Below are positions 36,577 through 50,444 of a DNA stretch of 64,000 nucleotides, piece by piece; position 1 is the first letter of the stretch, and each line of letters begins with the position of its first letter. The stretch spans positions 27,590,848 through 27,654,847 of the forward strand of contig CM073527.1 in assembly GCA_037074615.1 (NCBI GenBank), written 5' to 3'. The notes beneath the pieces were generated by a model. That model saw nothing but the letters and a program-made list of their open reading frames with translations, did not search any database and was not told the origin of the DNA. This stretch comes from Leucaena leucocephala (lineage: Eukaryota > Streptophyta > Magnoliopsida > Fabales > Fabaceae). Both the position numbers and the translations under genes were made by a program.

Positions 36577-36642
36577 ATGCGATCCCCTGCATCGCTCTGC
36601 TACACATTGAGGCGAGGAAACTTCAACCCTTGTGATCAATGA
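36577..36642 (+). promoter_or_regulatory. uORF 3 overlapping the LD start codon
   Basis: ATG 36577 opens a 21-codon ORF whose TGA stop (36640-36642) overlaps the first LD ATG (36639-36641) in an ATGA arrangement. The second LD ATG follows at 36642. This geometry can couple termination to reinitiation. Whether the uORF is in the mature leader depends on the unknown transcription start. Confidence 0.5.
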
Positions 36643-39600
36643 TGGAGGTTTTGAAAGACGAGTTTTCAGAGCTAGAGATTGGGAATTCAGCGGAGTCGTT
36701 CCAGAAATTTCTGGTTTCACAAAGGGAGCTCTTTCATAGCCAGATCGATCAGCTCCAGAAAATCGTCGTTACGCAATGCAAACTCACTGGTGTCAATCCT
36801 CTCTCTCAAGAAATGGTGTGTTTTCTATGCGCTCGCATGTTGTCTCCCAAGTCCCTCTCAGAACATTTTCCCCCCTCTCCATCTCGTATACGTTCTTTTT
36901 GCCCTGGGAAAATAAATCCATCAAACCTCTTTATTTTACGGTTAAATCGAGATTAGTAGCCCTTTTATTACGATTACTGTCTCGGAAATAATATTCATGC
37001 TTTAAAGTTTATAATTTGTTTGCAACTTCAATTGTTGCAATTTTGCTGAAGGCAAAAGGGCAAGAACATCACAGGCTACTGTGTCTTGTCTCAGCTGTTT
37101 TTTCATGTTGTACTTGAAGCTTTACATTATTTCATTTTCCCCTTTCTTTTCATATTATTTTTTATTGAAATCAACCCTTTGATTTGATTTTTTGGGTTAC
37201 TTTGGACGTTATCTTTGCAGGCAGCTGGCGCTCTGTCAATAAAAATTGGTAAGCTTTGGTTGTTCGACTTCTATTTAAAAGCAATAATTGACAATGTGTA
37301 TGGGTACTTTAAGTTTGCCTCTTCCTCGGCTTGTTTGAAGACGCCTTGTTCATTTCCCAGTTCTCATTATAGTGTTAATTTCACTGAATTATGCTGCTCG
37401 CTCCCAAAATTGCACTCAGTTTAAAAGTTTTTAATTGGATTTTTATAATTTTAAATATTTTACAACTGCTCATTGCCATTAACTATGCACTTGTCCAACT
37501 ATTTCTGATATGATTATGCATGATTCGCATTATCTCATCCAAATCACGTCGCCAAAACAGCATCACATTTTAATGGAACTTCTAAACTGCTATAGTTTAC
37601 ATGCTCAATAACTATCTAATGCTTAGGTTTAATTTTTTACTCTTTTTTTCCAATAATCTTAATATTTCAAAATTGCCTGTCTTTATATGAAGCACTGAGT
37701 GCACCTTGGGTGAAGATGCAACTTTGTGGCTGCTACAAATCTTTGTGCTGCCTGTTTCGGTTTGTTTCATGTCTAATCTATCTAACTATACAATTTTGCA
37801 GGAAAAAGACCCAGGGATTTGTTAAATCCAAAAGCTGTAAATTACATGCAATTAGTTTTCTCCATTAAAGATGCAATCAGTAAGAAAGAATCTCGTGAGA
37901 TCAGTGCTTTATTTGGTGTCACAGTGACACAGGTTAAGTTTGTTTCACTTCCTGTTTAAATATTTTCTTTGCCCTCCCTCCTCTACCAATCTCCTTGTCC
38001 CCATTTTATTTCTTATAAAATTATCTGTATAATCTAGGTGTTGAATGCACATATTGTTACTACTCTTTTTTAGTTTGCATATGCTTTAAACTTCTTAAAC
38101 TTTTATGGATTGAAGGGGAACATTTTATAAGGCTCTGTTTGCACTTTGGTAATAGGTTCGTGAATTTTTCAATAGTCAACGTTCAAGAGTGAGAAGACAA
38201 GTTCGGTTGTCAAGTGAAAGGGTGTTAAGATCTAACTTCTGTGAAGAACCTCGTGATGGGTTCCCAATAAACTCTGATTCTATGATACCAATTAATCCAG
38301 CTCCCTTAAACTCTGCTTGTCCCATCAACGTAGATGAAGCTTCTTGTTCAACACAGGAGACTTCATTTTCTGACCTAAATGGCTCAGAGAAACATTTTGT
38401 TGATAATATTTTTAGTTTAATGAGGAAAGAGGAAACTTTTTCGGGCCAGGTGAAATTGTTGGAGTGGATATTGAAGATACAGAATGCTTCAGTATTAATT
38501 TGGTACTTTACTGGCCCCCTCATTAGCTGGGTAATCTGTTGAATTATTGGCATCTTTCCTTTCTGGCTTAGTTTTCCTGGTGTATTCTTTTAGGTTTTTA
38601 GGATGTGGAGGTGTGATGATTTTAGCAGCGTGGTTGAACGAAGCAGCTGTTGAAGAGCAAACGAGTGTTCTTCTTCTGATTTTAAAGGTAAATCTGGATC
38701 ATGGTGATTAATGTATGGTGCATATGTTCAGCTTTATAATTAATCCAAAATTCTGGTTGACTGGTTTTCAGGTCCTTTGCCATTTGCCTCTGCATAAAGT
38801 CCTTCCTACGCATATTTCAGCTACATTGCAGTGTGTTAATAGACTTCGGTTTCACAGGACACCAGGTGTGTTTTACCTCCCTCAGTGCAACTGCCCCTTA
38901 ACTCACAACTTGGAATCTAGTCCCATTTTTTTTTATTGATTAGTATTCTGGAATTTTCTTACAAGCAAGCCTCCTGCAATATTTGATTAGCTACCACAAC
39001 TGTCCATTTTTTAAAAGTTTATTAACTACAGCTTCATGCTGCCCATCCTAATTTGATTTTTTCCTCTTTTTATAGTTCTTTGACTTCTGTGATATTTAAT
39101 CATTATCTGTTTGGGTCTTCAAGCAGTCATAAAGTCTCAAATTTGAAGGAAAGTTATTTGATGTCGCTTAACCTAATGTCATTTGAGTTCCTGTTTGCAT
39201 CTTTGTTGAATGTGTTTTATGGTAGTATTTGTTGACTCAATTGACCTTATGATAATGAATCTCTGATTTGAAGATCAGGCATATCAAACAGGGCACGGGT
39301 TTTGTTATCAAAGTGGAGCAAATTATTAGCAAAGAACCAAGCAATAAAGAAAACTGCTGGTGTTAAACCTGGTAGTGAGGCTCAAAAGGAGATGGTTGGT
39401 CAGAGGCAAGCGAATATCTTTATCTCCTTTCCATGCTTTTTATTTGACTTTTTTTCTTAATTATTGTAATACTATAATTATAATTTTGTTGTCTCAGGGT
39501 TTGTCAAATTATGGGTTCTGAATCATGGAATTCAAATGTCGATATTCCTGTAAGTGTTTTATAGCTTTTCTTAAACTTGTACCCATCAGCTGGTGATGGT

Positions 39601-42600
39601 TTTTCAGTCTGCAATGTGTCTTAACATTCCTTTATTGCTCTTAGGAGGACATTCTTGCCCTTTCAAATGAAGGTTCAGATGATTTCAGGTATGAGATTAT
39701 ATGTTTTTTACTCTATCTATGAGTTGATTGGTTGGTTCTGAAAAAGCTTGGCTCCTTTTCTTTCTGCTCAGGAAACCAGAAGCTCCACAAACTGTGAAAT
39801 TATTGACAGCTTCTTCGGATGATTCTACTAAGAAGTCTGTCCTAGGTGTATCAATGTCTCGTATCCTTGGAGGATTTTGTTGAGTTGATTCCATCTTGTC
39901 CACTGTTCCCTTTTAATTTTGGAAGAATGCTGATGGATTTACAATCTACCAAGTATAATGTTACTTGCTGTAGATAAAGCGTTGTAAAACGGAAAATTGA
40001 TTGGTTGGCCCTTGAAGAGTAAATCTCTGTTGCAACTATTTCCTTGGCTTCTTTGGGGCACTGAGTGTTTGCCAAAACGACCAAGGACATAAACGACCTA
40101 TTATTTTGTCCAACATTTTTTAGTTAAAACTAGCTGGCTGAAGAAAAAAAAAAATTCATGATAGTTAATGGTTCCCACAACCTGTGAAATTGCCATATTT
40201 TTCTATATATTCCTTGACCACTAATCAGAGACTAGGGAGCGCAGAAAAGTGCAGTTAGTGGAGCAGCCAGGCCAAAAGATGGTGAGCAGAAGTCCTCAAG
40301 CTGCAAGAGTAGGGCCTGTAAGTCAAGGTCGTCCCATGTCTGCTGATGATATCCAGAAAGCAAAAATGCGTGCTTTATTTATGCAAAGCAAATATGGGAA
40401 ACCCGTTTCATCTAAAGGAAATAAAGATACAAAGACTGATGGTCTGAATAAACCTCAAACAAATCAGGCCGGTCTTGGGGCTTCCTTATCTAAAGCTCCT
40501 GTATCAACCAAAACTGATGAAGATAGCAAACCTCTGTTGCTTCCTTCTAAAACTTCTAATATGAATGATGCTTCTGAATCATATTTGAGAATGGATTTGA
40601 AGGAACCTTTCTGGGAGAAGTGCAAGCAGGTGCAAATCCTGTGGAAGACGCCAGCAGGTACATATGCAACTTTTGTTGGTTCCATCCATAATCTGACTAT
40701 AATAGTAGCATAGAAAAAAATTGGTGAATCTTTGATAGCCAAACACATTTCACTATGAAAAGAGGGGTAAAAGATTGCAGCCTATATTAGGAGGTTTCTT
40801 GATGTTGGGTAGGGAGAGATATACCATAATTGAATCTGCTCAAATTTTCTTGGAGGATGATTCAGATGCTTCTTTGCAGCTTCACCTTTTGTAAATAGTT
40901 TTTTTGGCTTATATAAATAGAATTAAATTGGTTGGTCTATACGCTTGCTCTTTAAGTAACTTGGGCAGACTGGGCAATTGAATATACTATCTTTTATTAC
41001 AGTCTAAAAATTAGTATAAAGATTGTTATTCAAATCTGTCTTCTGTTTTTACTAATCTCATACTAGGATTCTTGTTTGAGAATTTAAGGGTCTTCTGTTT
41101 TCTGCAAACATCATCCAGCGGTTAAAATTTATTTTGTTACTGAACATGTTTCTCGTGCTTTGTTGGCAAAATTATGTCAAATGGTGTAACAGTTCTAATT
41201 CTCTGGTATGGGCTTCAACCGTCTCATTTGATGATTTTGTGGGTTGAATTTCCAATCTACTATAAATGGATGAGATGAGGGCAAAGGCGAAGATCAGTTT
41301 ATGATCATATCAAGTTCATTTCTATTATCATTTTGAAACAATGAAGATTACCATTTGAATTGCATGTGAATGGTGGCTTGTTCGTGGTAATTGGATGCCT
41401 TCTATACCTTTAACCCTTTCCAAAGTACATATCCCCAAAAGGCACAGAGTGATGACTTTGGCAAGTTTTATTCCATGTTACCACATTCTTGTTAAAACGA
41501 GCAAAGAAACAGGGGAGTTCCAAGCTTCCCAGGGATCATCAATCCACGAGTTATTGCTGCTTTAATTGTTGACAAGTACTGAGGTGTGACGGCCCAAATG
41601 CAAGATAATGAAAAATTTTGATTTTGATTTTTTTTTAATATGTCACTGGGTTTTATCTTTGCACCCTCTCTCATGGATAAGATGATTAATCAGAAGAATA
41701 TATTGAAGTTTCAATAGTTGAATTCATCTTCTTCCATCGGGCCTCTTAAACTCTAGATGTTAATTGATGGCCAAAACAAAAATCTAGTTATGAATTCGGA
41801 GACTGAGGATGAGGAATTTATTGGCTAATCAGCAATCGGATTTAACAATATCACCTCGGTTAAAACGAGTTGAAGTTCTAATTTTGAACCCCGAGATGGG
41901 GTTTTCTCCTCCATGTGCTTCCAGGCACCCAGTCCATGGCATTGGAAGTGGCGGTTTTATGTTGTAATTTCCAAACATGGTCATGTATCTGTCGGCAATA
42001 TTCATTTTCTTTTAATCCCTGATTTCAGATTTGTATGGCAGCCATATCCTACAATGCGGCCTAAGTTATGCACAGTAATTTGCAATTATTGAGAATAGCT
42101 ATGGGGTTAGAACCCAATGGATTTATATGCTATATAACACGTGATGCCCTGGAGTTCCATCACCCTTTCCGACCTTAGCCTACCTTAGCGCATATGATCA
42201 TATTTTGGTAGGATATAAGATTCAGAGATTACATAAAGCAAGTAACTGTCTGTCTTCCCTTGTTCTTTTCTCCACTTTTCTTAAATCAATGTCGTTCTTT
42301 TTTCTACTCGGGTCTTGACTCTAAATCATTATCTTTGTTTTAGAATTGGTAAACCTTGCAATTTGAAAGAAATGAGCTATGATCTGGAGATACGTTATCT
42401 AACTTTGGATATTTACCAGGAAACTAGTTATCGAAAAGTTTCTGCCCATTTTAGGAAAATTTCGCACTTTCTCTCCGTTTATCTGGTTTCCGGTGGTTTT
42501 TGTAATCTGATTAAATGTTAAATCAAATTTTATTCGGTTCTCAGTCTTTTTTGCCCTTCCCTTTTTGCAGAGGTGAAACTTGACGATACCTGGAGAGTTG

Positions 42601-44571
42601 GTACTGGTGAAAACAGCAAAGAGGTTGATGTTCAGAAAAGTAGAAATCGGAGAGGGGAAGAGATAATTTATCGGACTATCCAGGAGATACCGCTTAATCC
42701 CCACGAGCCATGGGACCTCGAAATGGACTACGATGACACATTGACCCCACCAATTCCTATTGAACAGCTTCCTGATGTTGACGGAGCAGAAACACCAGCT
42801 CCCGCTAATGAAGGTCTTCAAGTGGCGACCCCTTCATCTTCCAACGATAATGCAAATGTTGCTGAGCCTGATCTGGAGCTGCTTGCTGTACTTCTTAAAA
42901 ATCCCGAGTTGGTGTTTGCTTTGACTTCTGGGCAAGCTGGTAGCATACCGAGTGAGGAAACGGTAAAACTGCTTGACGTGATCAAAAAAGGTAGTGTCAA
43001 TTTGGCTGACAGTGGTGGAAAAGCGCGGGAGAAGGTGGAAGTTTCTCTTCCTTCTCCAACACCTTCTAATGATCCAAGAACGGTGCGTGATTTGAGATTT
43101 TATCCTGCCACTATTTATCAAAGGTCTTGTCGATGTCTCTTAGAATCATCTTCAGCCTTGCCGGCTCGTGTATGCCTTTAAGAGTGAGGAGTGGTTATCC
43201 AACATCTAGTGTTACTGTTACTGAATTTTTTTCTAATGTGATTGTGGGAAATGGGTTTCTGATTCACTGGTGGCATAAATTGAGAGCTCGAATAAGCGTG
43301 CCAACATTCCCCATCGGAGATTGGTGAATGGTCAAGTTCTCTCCTTTTGCCCCCCTTATTTTGAAAAGAAAAAACAAGTAAATAGTCACACGTGAAATCC
43401 TTGTATTTAAGAAGTCCATTTGGTCGTCAGATTTAATCACAATTTTCCTGGTAATAACAATGATCGGGTTCCCTTGGAGAAATTTTGAGGGCTGGACCTT
43501 CTTGGTAAGGCAAGGAGCCAACTGGGTTACAAGGGCCCTTCACGGTTTCGTCTTTATTCGTCAGCCTGCTAAAATTTTTAAATCACGGCCAGATATGGGG
43601 AAAAAAATTAGTGATTTGTTGCATGAACTGATATTTTCCATTTATGGACTTTTCAGAGTGGGTGGACGTCAGAAGTTGCAAAGAATCCTTTTTCGCGCCA
43701 CAATTCGGTGCCTGACAGAAGTATCAGCTTTCCAGCAGCTGCAACCAATATGGTATTGCCGCAGGTTCCATCATCCCCTGGCATCGCAGTACGACAACAT
43801 CAAACTGATTCACTGTCTCAAGCACCTAATGTTGTTTCTGCTTTTTCCTCTGTGCATCCATCTCTGCTTACCAATTCTCCGACAACACAAATGCTATCAT
43901 CAAACATAGGTTTAAGTACCATGATGAACGACATAGTCCCTGCGAATGCATCGTCTGTTAACTTATCCGCTGCACACTCAACTTTAGCAATGTGGGTAGA
44001 TAGCACCAGTATCGGTAGTCATGTAAAACCAATAGCTAATTTGAGAATACAAGAGGGATTGTCTAATTCACATCTGCAATCTTATGAGCTGCCATCACCC
44101 ACGCCAACATCATCAAGTTCAGCCACACCCCCACAAAGGCATTCCCATTTATCGCAGCAGTCCCATTTTTATGAGCGTTCCTCTCACAACTCTCTACATT
44201 CCTACCCTCATAAGGAAAAACAAGCTCATGTTCAAGAGTCTTGGAGAGTTAGGCAGGATATATCCTCCAGTTATCATTCTCAAGTAAATCAGGACACTTA
44301 TAACGCATCAATTGACGGATCCAGGCGATCTGGTTCTTCTTGGGAGAGAAATGATTATGGAGGAGGAGGAGGAGGAGGAGAATTTGAATCATGGAGTCCA
44401 GATAATAGTCCAAGTAGAAATAATGGGTATATTAGGGGAAGGAATTTCCCTGAATCCAGAATGAACCCTGGGAGGAACTATAGGCCTGAATGGTCAAGAC
44501 AACGGGGTTCTTCTGGTTACTGGGATCCTAGTAGACAAGGAAGCAGGAAGTGGAACGATCAGAGACGATGA
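36639..44571 (+). CDS. LD: LUMINIDEPENDENS-type homeodomain protein, 13 exons
   Basis: LD is a nuclear regulator in the autonomous flowering pathway; in Arabidopsis (At4g02560) it represses FLC through FRI-related complexes. Exons: 36639-36815, 37221-37248, 37802-37932, 38156-38502, 38594-38687, 38772-38865, 39279-39405, 39498-39549, 39645-39688, 39772-39860, 40229-40657, 42571-43082, 43657-44571, giving 1012 aa against about 950 in Arabidopsis. The homeodomain is at about 69-130 (KRPRDLLNPKAVNYMQLVFS ... VREFFNSQRSRVRRQVR). A TFIIS N-domain-like helical region follows at about 205-290 (VKLLEWILKIQNASVLIW ... LHKVLPTHI). The C-terminal half is Ser/Pro/Gln-rich and ends with a seven-glycine run and Arg/Gly-rich tail. 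Intron 7 (39406-39497) needs a GC donor. Intron 11 is 1.9 kb and non-coding. The start may be 36639 or 36642 (MM). Confidence 0.95.
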
Positions 44572-45433
44572 TTTTAGTGTTCAGCTTGATTTGGTATGAT
44601 GGATGATTGGTTTCCTTACTGGGCAAGTTTCACATGTACAGAGGCGGCTTCCGATGGAAATGATATTCATCTAGATGATTGCAGGCATGGTAGACAATGA
44701 CATTACAATTATTGCAACTGCTTTATCTGCAGTGTCTTGACTTTGTATTGCTTTTCAAAATATGAAAATGATCTAAAGTCTCAAAGCAAATTTCTTCCTT
44801 CTAAACAAATTTATTTCTTCCTTTTCTTCATCTGTGTAGGCTTAGCTCTTTGTTGGTAAAATACCCTAGCTAAACATCCAACAGTGAATTAAAAGTTCCG
44901 TCAAAGTGTAGAATATTGAAGTAATTTAACTATTCAATTATATCAGGGTTTACAAATTAGGGAGAAAGTAAAATACAAGGAATTAATTAATTAAGTCTGC
45001 TTGTACTGTTGGAGGGTCCTTTTCAGTTTCAAATGTTAGATTCATTCAAAATTTAATGATACATGAGCATGTTATAACGTTCTCCTGTAAATTTTTAGTT
45101 TTTTTAATAAAAGATTCATATTTATTTTTTACATAGTCATTTTTTTCAACTAAAATGCGATGAATAGATTTCTTAATAATATAAAAAAAACTATACATCT
45201 ATCTTATTATTTATAAAATTTATTTACTTCCTGTATTTTAATTAACATTTTAGTAATACTTTAATTTAATTAAGAAATAATATATTCATTAAGAAAAGTA
45301 ATTGAACATTCTCACAGCACTTGGCAGCTTGTCATCTGGACATGGCATCGTATTCTCATTTCTTAACTGCAATAAAGCGCTAACTGGAGCAATCTCAATA
45401 CCCATACAGACCTGTGCGGCAGTCTAAATCATC
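44572..45433. other. Spacer between LD and the metal transporter gene
   Basis: Contains the LD 3' UTR (to about 44780) and then AT-rich DNA up to about 45300. No gene or repeat recognised. The transporter promoter should lie in the last 200 bp. Confidence 0.5.
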
Positions 45434-48400
45434 ATGGGATTTAGATTCAGCAATCTCAATCCCGTATATAGAACCTGTATCACAAGGCTCTCATCACGCT
45501 TTTACGAGAAAGCTCTGCCTCCCTTTCTGTTATCTGCGAATCTTCACCGATCTGAGTCTTCCTTGTTATTCTCTAATCATCCTGTAGTCAAAATTACTAG
45601 GAGATGGCATATGGGGCATTCTCATGGGGATCATGAACATCAGCACCTCCTCCTTCAAAAGGAAGGAGAGAACATTTTTAGATTGGGTCTGGCCGCTGAC
45701 ATTGGTTTAGCCACGGGAAAGGCCTTTGTCGGTTATCTTTCTGGAAGTACCGCCATAATCGCTGATGCTGCTCATTCCATATCTGATGTGGTATCTTCGT
45801 TGTTAGCGTGCGTGCGTGTGTGGTTTTTTCCGCCTACCTTAATAAGATGTGATTTCGCATTCCTTATTAGATGTATTTTATTCAATTCCCTATTATAACG
45901 CCTTTCTTGTATGCAACAGGTTCTGAGTGGCGTATCTTTGTGGTCTTTCAAAGTTGCCAAGACGCCTAAAGATAACGAACACCCATATGGTCACTTCTGA
46001 TTTTGTATCTACACGCTACTCCGTTTATCGCTCTTCATGAACATACTATTCTAATATATTATAGAACGGTTTCTGTTTAAAAGGCTTCTATGTATTTTAT
46101 ACTTATCTTTCTTCCTCATCATATCCCAGGACATGGTAAGTTTGAGACTCTGGGAGCTCTTGGAATCTCTTGTATGCTTCTGGCGACCGGTGGTGGCATT
46201 GCATGGCACGCTATAGATATCCTGCTGGTACAGCCTGAAATTTTATCTTCGATCTATTTATCGTTTCACTTATTCACATGAACAAAATAATTTGAATATA
46301 AGTTGGAATATTTATTTTTTTAGACTACACATTAATCTGGATCTTCCTGTCATTTCTTTTGGGTCTTAAAAAGACATTTTTTTTATTCATGTGCAGGGGT
46401 TGTACTCCTCTGGTCCTGAAATGGTTAGCCAGTTATTGGCACATGAGCAATTGCATAGCCACCAGCATCGTGGACATCATCATGGAATTGACATGGATCA
46501 CCCTGTTCTAGCTCTGAATATGGCTCTTGTGTCTATATGTATTAAAGAAGGGTACTGCAATTACTCATATTATTAACATGCCAGAATAAGCAAAGGTCTT
46601 AGTGCTACTTATGCCAATTCTAGTCAACTATGTCCCATTTCATCGTGGGACTACTCACCCCCTTGATTTTTCCTTATTTGGTAGACGCTTGATTTGAACT
46701 TCTGCCTTTATTCATCTTCTATCAACGGAGGAAATAATTTAAGCTCCTCTCTGAACTTGTATTAGCATGTGCACTTCAAGTTCCTCATTTTTTGGTGTTT
46801 GTGCATGCATGCGTGGAGGGAATTAGAATAGTGTTCCATCTTGAAGGCTCCTTTCTTTTACATGTATTTTTAATCTCCAGGCTTTACTGGGCAACAAAGC
46901 GAGTTGGTGAAAGGCAAGGCAGTGGGCTGATGAAAGCAAATGCATGGCATCATCGCGCCGATGCAATTTCATCTGTAGTTGCTCTCATTGGAGTTGGTAA
47001 GGGACATGTCTTTTGAAATATGGCTTAGTTTGTTTATTTGGTATGATTTTCTATGATACCAATTTCTAATACATGTTGCATGATAAATCAACTTATATTT
47101 CACATAAGAGGAGTATGGGTGTTGTCAGATTTTCTGTATCTTTATGCTGCCATTGTAACATGGCCGCTGACAAGAGGATATGTCTTTATGAAATGCGACT
47201 CTGGGTATTGCACAATATTTTTTCCAGATGACTTGATTCAAGTTTGTCTTGTTTACATTCTTTGACCATGATTGTTCATCTCCTTGTTAGGAGGCTCCAT
47301 CCTTGGCGTGAAGTTTCTAGATCCGCTTGCAGGACTTCTTGTCTCTGGCATGATTCTAAAAGCTGGAGCTGAAACTGGTTACCAAAGGTAACATTATAGA
47401 CTGATCCATCTTGTTATTTGAAAAATAAAAAGTGGTACCTTACTGTTTTTCTGTTTCACCTGAACTCATATTGCTCGTAAGGCTCTTGTTGATCTGCAAG
47501 AGTATAACCAACTGTTGTTTTGGTTACACCACCTGTTATGTTCACTCTAATGTATCTATATCAGATGCCTGTTGGAATCTTAAGTAACCATATAGTCACT
47601 TGCCACGGACCCTCCAATGTGATCTGATTCTGTAACCAATAGAGCTAAATTTATTCTGGCTAAACCTTTATGGCTAAAAGATAATTTTCCTCATCTTGAA
47701 ATATTTATAATCAACTGCGACTAACCATAATCCTTGGCTCTAATACATTTGTATTAATTTGTAGCATCATGGAACTGGTGGATGCTGCAATTCCATCCCA
47801 GCAATTGCATCCCATTAAACAAACAATACTGCAAGTTGAAGGTGTCAAGGTATTTTTTTTTCTCACATGTAAAACACCCTGCCAGTGGTTCAGTTTATGA
47901 TGAGTCTTTAATTTGTTGTTGGCATCTTGGACTCAGCATGTGTTTTGTTTTCTATTGTCATTTTTTTTGTTTGAGTTTCTGTACAGGGTTGCAATCGCTT
48001 GAGAGGAAGGAGAGCTGGTTCATCTTTATATCTTGATGTGAATATTGAGGTTAGTTCATCTTTATCACGTGACATATTTATTATTGTTTCTCAGAGTTAA
48101 TTTCTCATTCTTGCCTGCAGGTTGATCCTTTCTCTAGTGTGAGTGCGGCACATGACATTGGGGAAAATGTCCGCCATCATATGCACAAGTCCCATCCGGC
48201 AGTGGCTGAAATTTTTATACACATCGGTATTCTTGCTAGTCTTAATTTTTTTTCAAACAAAAATTCATTATAATCATATACCCTTTCTAGGTCACTTTTG
48301 TAGTGGAGGTTACTGTTGTGCTACGTTTTTGCATCTGTAAACTCTCTCAATTGGAATTCTATATGCCTTTGTAGATCCTGCAGATCAGCAAAATACTTGG

Positions 48401-48984
48401 AGCGATGATATGGATCAAAACTGCATCATTCCTACTGGACATGATAATATTGATAAGACTGTTTCTGACATCATCTCATCAAACTTCGTACAGGTGATAT
48501 TTTTATGTAAAAACCAGGTTTTGTTTATTAGACATCCTATTAGCAATTTATCATTTAAGTCCAGGCTTCTCTATCTTGCCGTGTTTCATTTAGTTTTACT
48601 GCTTCCATATTAAGATGAAGGGCCTGAAAGCATGTTTTATTGTCCATGGTAGTAGACTTTATAAATGATGTAAACTATCTATCACTGATTTCAGATGTCG
48701 GTGGAGCGGGTAACACGGCACACATTTCAAGGAAAAATTATTCTTCAAATAGAGGTTTCCATGCCCCCTGATATGCAAATTCGGTAAAGTTCATTGCCTG
48801 AGTTTGACGTACCGTTGGTGAATATTGTGAAATCTAAATGCTGCTGTCTCATGCTAGTTTATGTCCATTTATACACAGAAATGCAATGGAAGTAGCAGAG
48901 GATGCAGAGAAAGAAGTTTTGAAGGCTGTCTCGGATGTTACGCATGTCAGCATTCAGCTGCGACTAGGGAGACCAATTCCGTAG
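45434..48984 (+). CDS. Cation diffusion facilitator, MTP6/MTPC1-like metal transporter, 12 exons
   Basis: CDF proteins are proton-coupled exporters of Zn, Fe or Mn across membranes, usually as dimers with six transmembrane helices. Exons: 45434-45790, 45920-45989, 46130-46227, 46397-46551, 46881-46996, 47291-47387, 47765-47849, 47987-48049, 48121-48226, 48375-48493, 48695-48783, 48879-48984, giving 486 aa. The first about 58 residues are Arg/Ser-rich without many acids, suggesting an organelle presequence, followed by a His-rich start (GHSHGDHEHQH). The transport site shows HxxxD in TM2 (H114-D118, HSISD) and HxxxD in TM5 (H250-D254, HHRAD). The His-rich loop between TM4 and TM5 is at about 191-210. 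KFETLGAL and the C-terminal cytoplasmic domain (VERVTRHTFQGKIILQIEV) match the family. From memory the best Arabidopsis match is At2g47830 (MTPC1, also MTP6, grouped with Fe/Zn CDFs). Metal specificity is not deducible here. Confidence 0.93.
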
Positions 48985-50444
48985 TTGAATCATTCATAGA
49001 AATAGTCAACCAAGTTGAAATTTTTAACTACTCCATGCCCCCGGTCTATGCATGCTTCTTGCATGGGATAATGGGCAGAGCTGAAGCAATAAAGAAACCG
49101 ACATTTTTATTTGTTTTGTAATATATAATTACATAACGTTGCTTTCTGGAGCCCCTCCCAAGTGCTGTAAACTAATATGAGTTTAGATAATCTATAAATT
49201 GTTTTGACCAAAGAAAACAAGATGATAAAACGGCACGGTAAAAGCCTGACAATACTTGCATATGCAGATCAACCCAGGCTCGTTGAATATGAACTACAAC
49301 CATCTTTTCTCTAATGGCTGCTTTTCTGAAGCGTATTACTTCGATCAGAATGTGACCGATTGCATTAAGTCTAAACACCGTTTTGCGTGACACTGTGACA
49401 GTATTTTATTTCTTTATGGGCAAAATTGTAATATCGAAAAAATACTTATGAACTTTAACCAATAGCTGTTTATCAATTATCAGTCACGGTCAAATACGTG
49501 GTCATGTTATTAAAGGAATAGTAGAATATATGAGATTGAACTAAACGCAATTTAAGTATTTTTAAAATTATATTTTAATATTGGATTTTTTAAAAAAATA
49601 ATTACAATTTTTATTATCTCTTTAATAAATAAGTATTCTTAAAATAAATCTTTACCCAAATTTTTCCTTAAAAAAAGTCGAACAAATTCTTAATTTTTCA
49701 TTGTGTAAATTTTTTCAAGTCTGACATTGTTACGGGAACGACACCAAGACTAGTTTCACTTGAACAGAGTATTCATAATTGTTATTAGTTCTTATAGCCT
49801 ATTACAATTAATATGAACTAGATCGAAATCTTGAGAAAAACTTTGGGGCGATAAAGAAGCCACCGAATAAATAATTGTAGTCTGAATTTGTAAGTCGACA
49901 CATTGAATTTTCGAACAGGTTATCATCATGTCGGTGGCTATATCTTAAACATTGTTACCAATACTGGTATTCTCGTATTTCTCGTGTAGAAAAAGAGTCT
50001 AACTCTTTTGCTGAAGAAAAGGAGTTTAATGCTAAAAGAGTATGAAAGAGAGATGACCAGACGAAGAGTAAAGGCTCAGAAGGATCCATTGGTAGTTCTG
50101 TAATCACAAGGGAGAATTCCCTCATAAAATAGGTAGTTCACAACATCATTGCCTTCACAAGAGAAGAGTAGAAAATAGAAGACAAACGTAATAACAGAAG
50201 AAAACGTTAATAGGCAAACTACCAAACCATGGAGAAGAGGACAGCACCTAAACGATCAAGTTTAGAATAAGGAATTCGAGAGGCTTAAATAGAAGCGATC
50301 TAATTAGGGTTAGGGTTTTTCCACATGCAATGAGCCAATGACCAAAGCGCTGTCCTTTCTGAGAAATGGGCCTTTGATATGGCGTTTTGGGCCTTAGAAA
50401 GGATGACTGACAAACATTGATCAAACTAAAAAGAGGTGAGATAT

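Noticed and set aside
44358..44381. GGA repeat as a separate microsatellite feature
   Set aside because: It is coding and gives the seven-glycine run of LD, so it is described within that gene.
50303..50320. Interstitial telomere repeat
   Set aside because: Only about two TTAGGG-like units; more likely a telo-box-like word in a promoter or old LTR.
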